Below, piece after piece: positions 33,809 to 41,567 of a stretch of 50,325 bases of DNA (the stretch's first letter is position 1; each line of letters opens with the position of its first letter). This DNA is from Bacillota bacterium. GTDB taxonomy: Bacteria > Bacillota > Clostridia > Lachnospirales > Lachnospiraceae. Location: assembly GCA_023460575.1 (NCBI GenBank), contig JAEWPQ010000054.1, positions 1-50,325 on the forward strand, in the 5' to 3' direction. The translations under genes and the position numbers were made by a program. The notes under the pieces are model-generated. The model had not been told where the DNA came from. It searched no databases and worked only from the letters and a program-made list of their open reading frames with translations.

Positions 33809-34056
33809 GAAAATGATGAGTCCGGTCCCCGGATACGGCGAATTTTGCAGGGCGTCGATAGGTGTTAGGGAGAGGAAGTACGGAAATGAGGACAAAAAAC
33901 GGACTCACAAAGTCCGTTTTTTAGGCGCCCTGAATCGGGTTTTCATCAGGAAAACCCGATGAATGGTGCCGGTGTCCTTATTTCCGTGCTTTCTCTCCCT
34001 TACACCTATCCCGCCCGAAACCATGAGCGTATCCGGGGACCGGACTCATCATTTTC
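33809..34056. repeat. Large palindromic element B
   Basis: The core spans 33810-34055 (246 bp). The terminal 28 bp are perfectly inverted (33810-33837 with 34028-34055), extended one G-C pair outward. A second matched block of 37 nt near the apex (33858-33894 with 33973-34009) has four differences, three of which still pair as G-U in RNA. The apex holds a 12-bp hairpin AAAAAACGGACT/AGTCCGTTTTTT (33894-33922) and an 11-bp hairpin ATCGGGTTTTC/GAAAACCCGAT (33934-33960) inside GGCGCC/GGTGCC. Same size and plan as element A, with no clear sequence identity to it beyond a short ACAAAAAAC. Ends 43 bp before the convergent membrane-protein gene. Confidence 0.85.
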
Positions 34057-34098
34057 CGCCAGCCCCTTGTCTTCCCATCTAAAACAACATCTCCGCCC

Positions 34099-34458
34099 CT
34101 AACTAAGCATCCCCCCCGCAGTCCCACTGGCTGCGCAGATCGCCATCGTAGTAAGTATCTGATTCATCGAACCGTTTATCCCTCTGTTCAGCATAAAGGA
34201 AACCGCAAACAGCACAAGGAAATACAAAAGACCCAGTAACAGGCCCCAGAAGAACCTCCTCTGCTTTATGCTCTTTCCCATGAGAATACCTCCAAAGAGA
34301 CAGGTGATGATGTAAACTGCGTTGACACCCAGCCGGATCTGACCTTCCTTCAGCCGGAATCTATAAAGCGCTAAGGCCAGGATCACCAGCAGGACTCCGG
34401 TCAATATGTAGGTGACAAGCAGATTTCTAAGTGTGACCTGAAGCTTTGATTTTTCCAT
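34099..34458 (-). CDS. TIGR04086-type small membrane protein
   Basis: 119 residues with four hydrophobic segments (about 10-32, 44-60, 68-90, 98-118) and short charged loops (KSKLQVTLRN, GKSIKQRR). It matches the TIGR04086 membrane family typically found beside the SCIFF genes in Clostridia, which supports the call by position as well as by pattern. AAGGAG precedes the ATG at 34458. It is transcribed away from scfA. Function unknown; a link to SCIFF export or processing is only suggested by the conserved neighbourhood. Confidence 0.8.
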   Translation of the reverse strand: MEKSKLQVTLRNLLVTYILTGVLLVILALALYRFRLKEGQIRLGVNAVYIITCLFGGILMGKSIKQRRFFWGLLLGLLYFLVLFAVSFMLNRGINGSMNQILTTMAICAASGTAGGMLS

Positions 34459-34576
34459 GTTATTTCTCCTTATGTCTTGTCTTATGGTTCAGTATATTCG
34501 TCCCTTAGGGAGGATATTCGAATATATTGGCGGTTGAAAAAAATGTTTGAGCGTCTGCCTGAGGGGGCATTTCATC

Positions 34577-34605
34577 TTGCACTGGTTAAAAACATGTGGT
34601 ATAAT
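34577..34605 (+). promoter_or_regulatory. Promoter of scfA
   Basis: TTGCAC (34577-34582), 17 bp, then TATAAT (34600-34605) with a TGG extension (34597-34599). Predicted start is near 34612, a 30-nt leader with AGGAGGT (34627-34633) before the ATG. A strong promoter, consistent with high peptide output. Confidence 0.75.
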
Positions 34606-34641
34606 CTCAAAGAATTAGGCAAATACAGGAGGTGTAAGTTT

Positions 34642-34788
34642 ATGAAACACGTTAAAACATTAAGTTCCAGTACTTTAAAAGAATCTATGAAAAAAGGTGG
34701 CTGCGGTGAATGCCAGACTTCCTGCCAGTCAGCTTGCAAAACATCCTGTACAGTAGGAAACCAGAGCTGCGAGAACAGCAATCGTTAG
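34642..34788 (+). CDS. scfA: SCIFF ribosomal peptide precursor (six cysteines in forty-five)
   Basis: 48 residues from the ATG at 34642 (AGGAGGT at 8 nt; the longer upstream frame crosses the promoter). The leader is MKHVKTLSSSTLKESMKKGG and the core is GCGECQTSCQSACKTSCTVG. Cysteines are at 21, 24, 28, 32, 36 and 43. This is the near-universal clostridial SCIFF peptide. The partner radical-SAM enzyme makes a thioether in the C. thermocellum homologue between Cys32 and Thr37; both residues are at those positions here. The final role is not settled. The maturase follows after a structured gap. Confidence 0.95.
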   Translation: MKHVKTLSSSTLKESMKKGGCGECQTSCQSACKTSCTVGNQSCENSNR

Positions 34789-34815
34789 TATAAAACTGTA
34801 TAGAACAGCCATAAG

Positions 34816-34873
34816 GCAGATAAGCATATGCCCCTACGGTCGTTAGACGGTAGGGGTTGCTTCGCTTGTCTGC
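34816..34873 (+). promoter_or_regulatory. Two-part hairpin between scfA and scfB
   Basis: Outer stem GCAGATAAGC (34816-34825) with GCTTGTCTGC (34864-34873), where the single difference is a U-G pair. Inner stem CCCCTAC (34831-34837) with GTAGGGG (34850-34856), extended by GTC/GAC. There is no T-run. It probably stabilises the scfA message or sets the peptide-to-enzyme ratio by processing or partial stalling. Confidence 0.6.
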
Positions 34874-34914
34874 TAAAATGATTACGGGTTAAATTTTAAT
34901 TAAGGAGAATACAA

Positions 34915-36309
34915 GTGATCCATCAATATATTAATAATGGCTTCCATATTATTATGGATGTCAACAGCGGTTCTGTTCATTCGGTCGATCCGGTTATGTA
35001 TGATGCTGTGAAAATTGCGGCAGAACTGGTGCCGGATATGGAAGAGGCTGCAGCGCTTCCGAAAGAAGCAAAAGAAAAAGTGTTAAAGGAACTTTCAGGG
35101 ATCTATGATGAGGCTGAGATTAAGGAAGCTCTGGAAGAAATTCAGTTTCTGATTAATGAAGGGGAACTGTTTACGAAGGATATTTACCACGATTATGTGG
35201 TTGATTTTAAAAAGAGAAAGACGGTTGTAAAGGCACTTTGCTTACATATTGCTCATGACTGCAACCTTGCCTGCAAGTATTGCTTTGCGGAAGAAGGGGA
35301 GTATCACGGACGCCGTGCGCTTATGTCATTTGAGGTTGGAAAGAAGGCGCTTGATTTTCTGATTGCTAATTCAGGGAACCGAAAGAATCTGGAAGTGGAC
35401 TTTTTTGGCGGCGAACCTTTGATGAATTGGGACGTTGTTAAGCAGCTTGTTGAATACGGACGCTCAAAAGAGAAAGAATATAATAAGAACTTCCGCTTTA
35501 CCATGACGACTAACGGCGTTCTTTTAAATGATGAGATTATGGAATACTGCAACCGGGAAATGAGCAATGTGGTTTTAAGTCTTGACGGACGCAGGGAAGT
35601 TAATGATCAGATGAGGCCGTTCCGTAATGGGAAGGGGAGCTATGAACTGATTGTTCCTAAATTTCAGAAGTTTGCAAAACTGAGAGGGACTAAGGATTAT
35701 TATATCCGCGGGACATTTACCAGGAATAATCTGGATTTTTCCAAAGACGTGATGGAGTTTGCAGATCTTGGTTTTGAAAGTATGTCAATTGAACCGGTTG
35801 TGGCTCAGGAGGAAGAGGATTATTCCATCAGGCAGGAGGATATTCCGGGAATTTTAGAGGAGTATGATAAGCTGGCTGTTGAGTATATTAAGAGACAAAA
35901 GGAAGGAAGAGGGTTTAATTTCTTCCACTTTAATATTGATCTGACTCAGGGGCCCTGTGTAGCGAAGAGATTGTCAGGCTGCGGTTCGGGGACAGAATAT
36001 CTGGCAGTTACCCCATGGGGGGATTTTTATCCATGCCACCAGTTTGTCGGAGAAGAAGAGTTTCTTCTCGGCAATGTAGATACAGGTGTGACAAACACAC
36101 AGATCCGCGATGAATTTAAGCTTTGCAATGTTTATGCGAAAGACAAATGCCGGGATTGTTTTGCAAGGTTTTATTGCAGCGGAGGCTGTGCAGCCAACTC
36201 CTATAATTTTCATGGAAGCATTACGGATGCGTATGATATCGGCTGCGAGATGCAGAAGAAGCGGATTGAGTGTGCAATCATGATAAAGGCAGCACTGGCT
36301 GAAGAATAG
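34915..36309 (+). CDS. scfB: SCIFF radical SAM maturase
   Basis: 464 residues, GTG start at 34915 with AAGGAGAA upstream. The N-terminal 95 residues form a peptide-binding (RRE-like) region; the radical SAM cluster motif is C116-x3-C120-x2-C123 (CNLACKYCF), followed by FGGEPLMNWD and TTNGVLL; the C-terminal SPASM region is cysteine-rich (SGCGSGTEYLAV, YPCHQF, CRDCFARFYCSGGC). It cleaves SAM to form thioether links in the ScfA core. Pairing with scfA 126 bp upstream is diagnostic. Confidence 0.95.
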   Translation: MIHQYINNGFHIIMDVNSGSVHSVDPVMYDAVKIAAELVPDMEEAAALPKEAKEKVLKELSGIYDEAEIKEALEEIQFLINEGELFTKDIYHDYVVDFKKRKTVVKALCLHIAHDCNLACKYCFAEEGEYHGRRALMSFEVGKKALDFLIANSGNRKNLEVDFFGGEPLMNWDVVKQLVEYGRSKEKEYNKNFRFTMTTNGVLLNDEIMEYCNREMSNVVLSLDGRREVNDQMRPFRNGKGSYELIVPKFQKFAKLRGTKDYYIRGTFTRNNLDFSKDVMEFADLGFESMSIEPVVAQEEEDYSIRQEDIPGILEEYDKLAVEYIKRQKEGRGFNFFHFNIDLTQGPCVAKRLSGCGSGTEYLAVTPWGDFYPCHQFVGEEEFLLGNVDTGVTNTQIRDEFKLCNVYAKDKCRDCFARFYCSGGCAANSYNFHGSITDAYDIGCEMQKKRIECAIMIKAALAEE

Positions 36310-36371
36310 GACTGAAAGAACTTGCTTTCAGACTTAAGCTTGTTTTATTCCAAAAGTGAAGGAGAAAAGTC

Positions 36372-38534
36372 ATGAAAAGTAACAAAGGCAAGGGCCTGTT
36401 AGGGCTGATTTTTGCACTGGCGATGGTTGGATTGTTCGGCTATTTCGGCTATACCACCATGGGTGACATTAAGCTTGGATTGGATCTGGCGGGGGGCGTC
36501 AGCATTACCTATCAGGCAAAGGAAGAAAAACCAAGTGCCGAGGATATGAAAGATACAATCTACAAACTGCAGCAGAGAGTTCAGAACTACAGCACAGAAG
36601 CAGAGGTGTACCAGGAAGGGGACAACCGTATTAATGTTGATATCCCCGGCGTATCTGATGCCAATGCGATTCTGGAAGAGCTTGGAAAACCTGGCTCTTT
36701 GACATTTACAGATGAGGCTGGAAAAGTTATTTTAAATGGTAATCAGGTATCAACTGCGAAACCTGTTATTACTGAGAATAACGGCATCAAGGAATACATG
36801 GTAGATTTGACATTTACAGATGAAGGAAAAAAGGTTTTCGGCGATGCAACGACTGCTAATGTAGGGAAGAGAATTGCCATTATTTATGATGGAAAGATCT
36901 ACTCAAACCCAGTCGTTCAGGAACCGATTACCCAGGGACAGTGCCAGATCAGCGGAATGAGCTCTTATGAAGAAGCGGAAACACTGGCCTCTACTATCCG
37001 TATTGGATCTCTTTCTCTGGAACTGGAAGAGCTGCGTTCCAATGTAGTTGGTGCTAAGCTTGGACAGGAAGCAATTACTACCAGCTTAAAGGCAGGTGCG
37101 ATTGGATTTGCCATCGTAGCCGTATTTATGATTCTGGTTTACCTGCTTCCGGGATTCGCCGCAGTAGTAGCATTGTCTATTTACGTAGGTGTTATCTTAA
37201 TTCTGCTGGAAGCATTTGAGGTGACTCTGACTCTTCCGGGAGTTGCAGGTATTATTCTTTCCATTGGTATGGCGGTGGATGCAAATGTTATTATTTTCAC
37301 CCGTATCAAGGAAGAGATCGGATATGGAAAAACAGTTAAATCCGCAATTCAGACTGGTTTTAACAAAGCTTTGTCTGCCATTGTAGACGGGAATGTTACC
37401 ACGCTGATTGCAGCGGCAGTACTGTTCTGGAGAGGTTCCGGTACAGTAAAGGGTTTTGCTTCTACTCTTGCTATCGGTATTGTTCTTTCCATGATAACTG
37501 CTCTGTTTGTGACTAAGTTCATTTTAAACAGTCTGTTTAACTTAGGCTTTGATAAGGAAAAGATGTATGGAGTAAAGAAGGACAGAAAGCCGATTGACTT
37601 TGTTTCAAAACGTATGATCTGGTTCTCCGCCTCTTTACTGGTTATTGTTATTGGACTTGCATGGCTTGGAGTGAATAAATCCCAGACCGGTAATATTTTA
37701 AATTACAGTATGGAATTTAAAGGCGGTACCTCCACCAATGTAACATTTAACGAAGATTTGTCTTTGGACAAAATATCTTCTGAGGTGGTGCCTGTGGTGA
37801 AGGAAGTAACCAAAGATTCAGATGTTCAGACTCAGAAGGTAGCAGGTACCAATGAGGTTATTATTAAGACAAGGACATTGACGGTAGCAGAGAGAGAAGC
37901 TGTGAATAAAGCCATGGTGGATCACTTTGGTGTGGAAGAAGAGAAAATTACTGCAGAGAGTATTTCCGGAGCGATCAGCCAGGAAATGAAGCGTGATGCA
38001 ATTGTGGCGGTCATTATAGCTACCATCTGTATGCTTCTGTATATCTGGTTCCGGTTTAAGGATATCCGCTTTGCCGGCAGTGCGGTTCTGGCACTGGTTC
38101 ATGATGTGCTGGTTGTGCTTACCTTTTATGCAATCTTAAAATGGTCGGTTGGCTCCACTTTTATCGCATGTATGCTTACGATTGTGGGTTATTCCATTAA
38201 TGCTACCATTGTTATTTTTGACCGTATCCGCGAAAACCTGAAAACTCAGGTTAAGATGGAACTTGCTGATATCGTCAACTTAAGTATTACCCAGACATTT
38301 ACCAGAAGTATGAATACTTCACTGACTACATTTATTATGGTATTTGTTCTGTTTATTATGGGAGTATCCTCCATTCGGGAGTTTGCACTTCCGCTTATGG
38401 TAGGAATTGTATGCGGTACTTACTCTTCTGTCTGCATCACAGGTTCTTTGTGGTATGTCATGACTGCAAATAAGGGGAAGAAGAACTCAGCCGCAAAAGT
38501 AACTGCTAAAAACAGCAAAAAATTATTAAAGTAA
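36372..38534 (+). CDS. secDF: Protein translocase SecDF (fused)
   Basis: 720 residues. The SecD half (1-410) has one N-terminal membrane helix, GLDLAGGVSITYQ, the periplasmic region and five helices with GMAVDANVIIFTRIKEE. The SecF half (about 415-720) begins DFVSKRMIWFSASLL, with MEFKGGTSTNV and ATIVIFDRIREN. A single SecDF chain is common in Firmicutes; the proton-driven partner pulls proteins out of SecYEG. The periplasmic loop is compact compared with proteobacterial SecD. Lies 62 bp after scfB with AAGGAGAAA before the ATG; tgt starts 10 bp later. Confidence 0.95.
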   Translation: MKSNKGKGLLGLIFALAMVGLFGYFGYTTMGDIKLGLDLAGGVSITYQAKEEKPSAEDMKDTIYKLQQRVQNYSTEAEVYQEGDNRINVDIPGVSDANAILEELGKPGSLTFTDEAGKVILNGNQVSTAKPVITENNGIKEYMVDLTFTDEGKKVFGDATTANVGKRIAIIYDGKIYSNPVVQEPITQGQCQISGMSSYEEAETLASTIRIGSLSLELEELRSNVVGAKLGQEAITTSLKAGAIGFAIVAVFMILVYLLPGFAAVVALSIYVGVILILLEAFEVTLTLPGVAGIILSIGMAVDANVIIFTRIKEEIGYGKTVKSAIQTGFNKALSAIVDGNVTTLIAAAVLFWRGSGTVKGFASTLAIGIVLSMITALFVTKFILNSLFNLGFDKEKMYGVKKDRKPIDFVSKRMIWFSASLLVIVIGLAWLGVNKSQTGNILNYSMEFKGGTSTNVTFNEDLSLDKISSEVVPVVKEVTKDSDVQTQKVAGTNEVIIKTRTLTVAEREAVNKAMVDHFGVEEEKITAESISGAISQEMKRDAIVAVIIATICMLLYIWFRFKDIRFAGSAVLALVHDVLVVLTFYAILKWSVGSTFIACMLTIVGYSINATIVIFDRIRENLKTQVKMELADIVNLSITQTFTRSMNTSLTTFIMVFVLFIMGVSSIREFALPLMVGIVCGTYSSVCITGSLWYVMTANKGKKNSAAKVTAKNSKKLLK

Positions 38535-38544
38535 GGAATTGTAA

Positions 38545-39687
38545 ATGAACTATAAAATCATTGCAAAAGACGGACGTGCAAAGCGGGCGGAAGTAACTAC
38601 GGTGCATGGCACAATCCAGACGCCGGTGTTTATGAATGTGGGAACGGTAGGAGCCATTAAAGGGGCTGTCTCCACGGATGATCTCCGGGAGATTAAAACC
38701 CAGGTGGAACTGTCCAATACCTATCATCTTCATGTGCGCACAGGCGACCGGTTAATTAAGGAATTCGGCGGGCTTCACCAGTTTATGAACTGGGACCGCC
38801 CCATTCTTACGGATTCCGGCGGATTTCAGGTGTTTTCTCTCACTGGTCTGAGAAAGATAAAGGAAGAAGGTGTATACTTCCAGTCTCACATTGACGGACA
38901 CAGGATCTTTATGGGACCTGAGGAGAGTATGCAGATTCAGTCAAATTTAGCCTCTACCATTGCAATGGCATTCGATGAATGTCCGCCTCATCCGGCCACC
39001 AGGGAATATATGCAAAACAGTGTGGACCGTACTACCAGATGGCTGGAGCGGTGCAGGGTTGAGATGGCAAAGCTTAATGTGCTTCCAGATACCCTTAATA
39101 AGGATCAGCTGCTCTTCGGGATTAATCAGGGCGGAACCTTTGAAGATATTAGAATTGCCCATGCGAAGACCATTTCTGCCATGGATCTTGACGGATATGC
39201 TCTTGGAGGTCTTGCGGTAGGAGAGAGCCACTCGGAGATGTACCGGATTCTTGATGAGACGGTGCCTTATCTTCCCGAAAACAAGCCAACTTACTTAATG
39301 GGGGTAGGGACTCCGGCTAATATTTTAGAGTCTGTGGACAGAGGCGTGGATTTCTTTGACTGTGTTTATCCGTCAAGAAACGGCCGTCACGGTCACGTTT
39401 ATACAAACCTTGGAAAATTAAATCTATTTAATTCCAAATTCGAACTGGATCATAAGCCGATTGAAGAAGGGTGCCAGTGCCCTGCCTGCCGTTCCTACAG
39501 CAGAGCTTACATCAGGCATTTATTGAAAGCAAAAGAAATGCTGGGCATGAGATTATGTGTCTTGCATAATCTGTATTTTTATAATACAATGATGGAAGAG
39601 ATTCGAGAAGCGATTGAGAATCACCGTTATGGAGAATATAAAGACAGGAAGCTATCCGGCATGATGACCGGTGGATCCGGGGCATAA
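38545..39687 (+). CDS. tgt: Queuine/preQ1 tRNA-guanine transglycosylase
   Basis: 380 residues, the usual size. The catalytic-site motif TDSGGFQVFSL, the second Asp in DCVYPSRNGRHGH, and the zinc site C-x-C-x2-C with a later His (GCQCPACRSYSRAYIRHLL) are all present. It exchanges guanine 34 of GUN-anticodon tRNAs for preQ1. No other queuosine gene (queA) is adjacent here, unlike the common ruvB-queA-tgt-yajC order; tgt-yajC linkage is kept. Confidence 0.96.
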   Translation: MNYKIIAKDGRAKRAEVTTVHGTIQTPVFMNVGTVGAIKGAVSTDDLREIKTQVELSNTYHLHVRTGDRLIKEFGGLHQFMNWDRPILTDSGGFQVFSLTGLRKIKEEGVYFQSHIDGHRIFMGPEESMQIQSNLASTIAMAFDECPPHPATREYMQNSVDRTTRWLERCRVEMAKLNVLPDTLNKDQLLFGINQGGTFEDIRIAHAKTISAMDLDGYALGGLAVGESHSEMYRILDETVPYLPENKPTYLMGVGTPANILESVDRGVDFFDCVYPSRNGRHGHVYTNLGKLNLFNSKFELDHKPIEEGCQCPACRSYSRAYIRHLLKAKEMLGMRLCVLHNLYFYNTMMEEIREAIENHRYGEYKDRKLSGMMTGGSGA

Positions 39688-39741
39688 AGCCCTCTTTTAG
39701 GACAGGCAGACGGCAGAGCGATATATAAGGAGGAAACGGTT

Positions 39742-40038
39742 ATGTTATTAGCAACAGGCGGTACGATGGGCATGGGTTTCTGGGTAATTTACATTGCAGT
39801 AATCTTTGGCTTTATGTATTTTATTGCGATCAGACCACAGAAGAAAGAGAAAAAAAGACAGCAGGAGATGTTCTCCAGCATTGCAATTGGTGATAGTGTA
39901 TTAACCAGCAGCGGATTTTATGGAGTTATTATCGATATGACTGATGATACAGTTATCGTTGAATTCGGCAATAACAAAAACTGCAGAATTCCTATGCAGA
40001 AATCAGCTATTGTACAGGTTGAAAAACCAGAAGCATAA
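39742..40038 (+). CDS. yajC: YajC, Sec translocase accessory subunit
   Basis: 98 residues, one N-terminal membrane helix (about 10-30, GFWVIYIAVIFGFMYFIAIR), then the family signature RPQKKEKKRQQEM and GDSVLTSSGFYGVI. It associates with SecDF. AAGGAGGAAA precedes the ATG; a terminator follows, closing the scfB-secDF-tgt-yajC unit. Confidence 0.95.
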   Translation: MLLATGGTMGMGFWVIYIAVIFGFMYFIAIRPQKKEKKRQQEMFSSIAIGDSVLTSSGFYGVIIDMTDDTVIVEFGNNKNCRIPMQKSAIVQVEKPEA

Positions 40039-40046
40039 AAACCATT

Positions 40047-40078
40047 ACCCGGAAAAAGATTTCTTTTTCCGGGTTTTT
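40047..40078 (+). terminator. Intrinsic terminator of yajC
   Basis: ACCCGGAAAAAG (40047-40058) pairs perfectly with CTTTTTCCGGGT (40063-40074) around a 4-nt loop; T-run to 40078. Confidence 0.95.
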
Positions 40079-40090
40079 CCATATTCCGGG

Positions 40091-40119
40091 TTGACAGATG
40101 TTTCTATATGAGATATACT
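40091..40119 (+). promoter_or_regulatory. Promoter of the MarR gene
   Basis: TTGACA (40091-40096), 17 bp, TATACT (40114-40119). Predicted start is near 40126, giving a leader of almost 100 nt that contains the operator-like palindrome at 40133 and a GCGCTG/CAGCGC hairpin (40155-40185). Confidence 0.75.
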
Positions 40120-40132
40120 TCAAAAGTAAACG

Positions 40133-40146
40133 GTTCAATAGTGAAC
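40133..40146. promoter_or_regulatory. Candidate MarR autoregulatory operator
   Basis: GTTCA-atag-TGAAC, a perfect 14-bp palindrome just downstream of the predicted transcription start and 76 bp before the MarR ATG. MarR proteins bind such short palindromes and usually repress their own gene, so autoregulation is the simplest reading. Confidence 0.5.
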
Positions 40147-40221
40147 TAATAAAAGCGCTGGAGCAGCTTTGGCAGTATACAGCGCGGTAATTTTCTCATA
40201 TGATTTAGTAAGGGTGTTGTT

Positions 40222-40728
40222 ATGAATGAGTCTGTAATCAGTATGCCGGGAGAAAGAATGAGACAGGAAGAAGAGTGCTGTCTGGCATGCTTTGTAAAAA
40301 TCGATAAGGTATATCAGAAACTTTGCAGTCAGTCCGTATCGGAATATGGTTTTACTCCCAATGAAATAGTAGTTATGATGTTTCTGGCAAATAATGAGGG
40401 ATTAAAAAGTGCTTCGGAGATTGCACAGTACAAAAACATCTCCAAGGGTCTGATCGCAAGATCTGTAGATTCTCTTTGTGAGAAGGGATATGTAACAGCT
40501 GACAGGGATAAGAATGACCGAAGGCTGGTCCGTCTTCAGCTTACAGAAAAAAGCCATGAGATTGTGGAACGGATCAGGCGGTGCAGGAAGGACTTTGTGG
40601 AAGAACTTCACAGGGATATTCCTGTAGAAGATCTTAAGATTCTTCACCGCACCGCGTCAATCATGAATCAGAATGTGGAAAGCTTATTAAATAAAACCAC
40701 CGTCAAGACCGATGATCTGACCGGTTAG
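40222..40728 (+). CDS. MarR-family transcriptional regulator
   Basis: 168 residues. The winged-helix core (about 45-115) has the family pattern: FTPNEIVVMMFLANNEGLKS, IAQYKNISKGLIARSVDSLC as recognition helix, and TADRDKNDRRLVRLQLTEKS as the wing. Flanking helices form the dimer. A cysteine pair (CCLAC) near residue 15-18 could sense oxidants, which is speculative but fits the adjacent thioredoxin reductase. Its 3' end overlaps the convergent SDR gene by 42 bp. Likely autoregulated through the 40133 palindrome. Confidence 0.9.
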   Translation: MNESVISMPGERMRQEEECCLACFVKIDKVYQKLCSQSVSEYGFTPNEIVVMMFLANNEGLKSASEIAQYKNISKGLIARSVDSLCEKGYVTADRDKNDRRLVRLQLTEKSHEIVERIRRCRKDFVEELHRDIPVEDLKILHRTASIMNQNVESLLNKTTVKTDDLTG

Positions 40729-41418
40729 ATAGGAGTTTTTATAGCCCAGATGAAAGACAAGATCTGCCACTTCTTCCGCCTTACCCAGCCTTCCGGCGGG
40801 AATGTCATCAATAAGAGCGATTAACTCATCTTCGCTTAGGAACTGATTCATCTCTGTATCGATGGCTCCGCATGCTACAGCATTGACCTGAATATTGCTT
40901 GGTGCCAGTTCTTTGGCAAGAGCTTTGGTGAATGCATTGATACCGCCTTTGGTAGCGGAATAGGCTACTTCACAGGACGCACCCGAGATACCCCAGATTG
41001 AGGAGATGTTTATAATCTTTCCCTGCTTGCGTTCCAGCATTCCGGGGATAGCCAGCTTTGAACAGTGAAAGACAGATGTTAAATTAGTACGAATGATACG
41101 GTCCCAGGCTTCTGCCGGCATATCCTGAAGGAGACCGATGTAGGAGATACCTGCATTGTTTACAAGAACATCCAGAGGACCAAACTGCTTTTTAATCATC
41201 TGAAAAAGTTCCTGGCACTCACTCATATCTCCCATGTCACCCATATAGGAGAGGCAGGAGATCTGATAGGACTCCAGTTCCTTCCTGGTCTGCAAAAGGC
41301 GGTCTTCATTATGAAGACAGTTAATGACCACATTGTATCCTTTTTTTGCAAATTTGACAGCAATGGCCTTTCCGATTCCACGGGAAGCGCCGGTTACAAG
41401 TACTGTTTTTCTAGACAT
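40687..41418 (-). CDS. Short-chain dehydrogenase/reductase (FabG-like)
   Basis: 243 residues from the ATG at 41418 (the frame opens further upstream, but MSRKTVLVTGASRGIGKAIA is the normal start, with AAAGGGTGG upstream). TGASRGIG for NADP binding, NNAG, the catalytic Ser in NISSIWG, and YSATK (Y-x3-K) are present, ending in GQIIGLDGGFI. It resembles 3-oxoacyl-ACP reductase, but it stands alone rather than with fatty acid genes, so the substrate is open. Convergent with and overlapping the MarR gene, divergent from trxB. Confidence 0.88.
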   Translation of the reverse strand: MSRKTVLVTGASRGIGKAIAVKFAKKGYNVVINCLHNEDRLLQTRKELESYQISCLSYMGDMGDMSECQELFQMIKKQFGPLDVLVNNAGISYIGLLQDMPAEAWDRIIRTNLTSVFHCSKLAIPGMLERKQGKIINISSIWGISGASCEVAYSATKGGINAFTKALAKELAPSNIQVNAVACGAIDTEMNQFLSEDELIALIDDIPAGRLGKAEEVADLVFHLGYKNSYLTGQIIGLDGGFI

Positions 41419-41475
41419 AAAACCACCCTTTCTGTCTGTATATGATGCCTTTATTTTAACAAATTCTGCTTTAAA

Positions 41476-41519
41476 ATGCAACGAGGGCATTGCATACAAA
41501 AAGTCGGGTGAGATATAAT
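41476..41519 (+). promoter_or_regulatory. trxB promoter with a palindrome over the -35
   Basis: TTGCAT (41490-41495), 18 bp, TATAAT (41514-41519). The -35 is also the right half of a palindrome ATGCAA-8 bp-TTGCAT (41476-41495), a likely operator. Confidence 0.55.
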
Positions 41520-41567
41520 GAATACAAAAGAATCTGTATTACAAATTAAAGAAAGCAGGTAGATAAA

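Noticed and set aside
33253..33810. Several 60-119-codon open frames over the palindromes on both strands
   Set aside because: Inverted repeats create matching open frames on both strands; the frames lack ribosome sites and protein-like composition.
33434..34055. Insertion sequences or MITEs with target duplication
   Set aside because: Inverted ends are present, but no direct repeats flank either element and no transposase lies nearby, so mobility is not shown. The possibility is kept only as a hypothesis.
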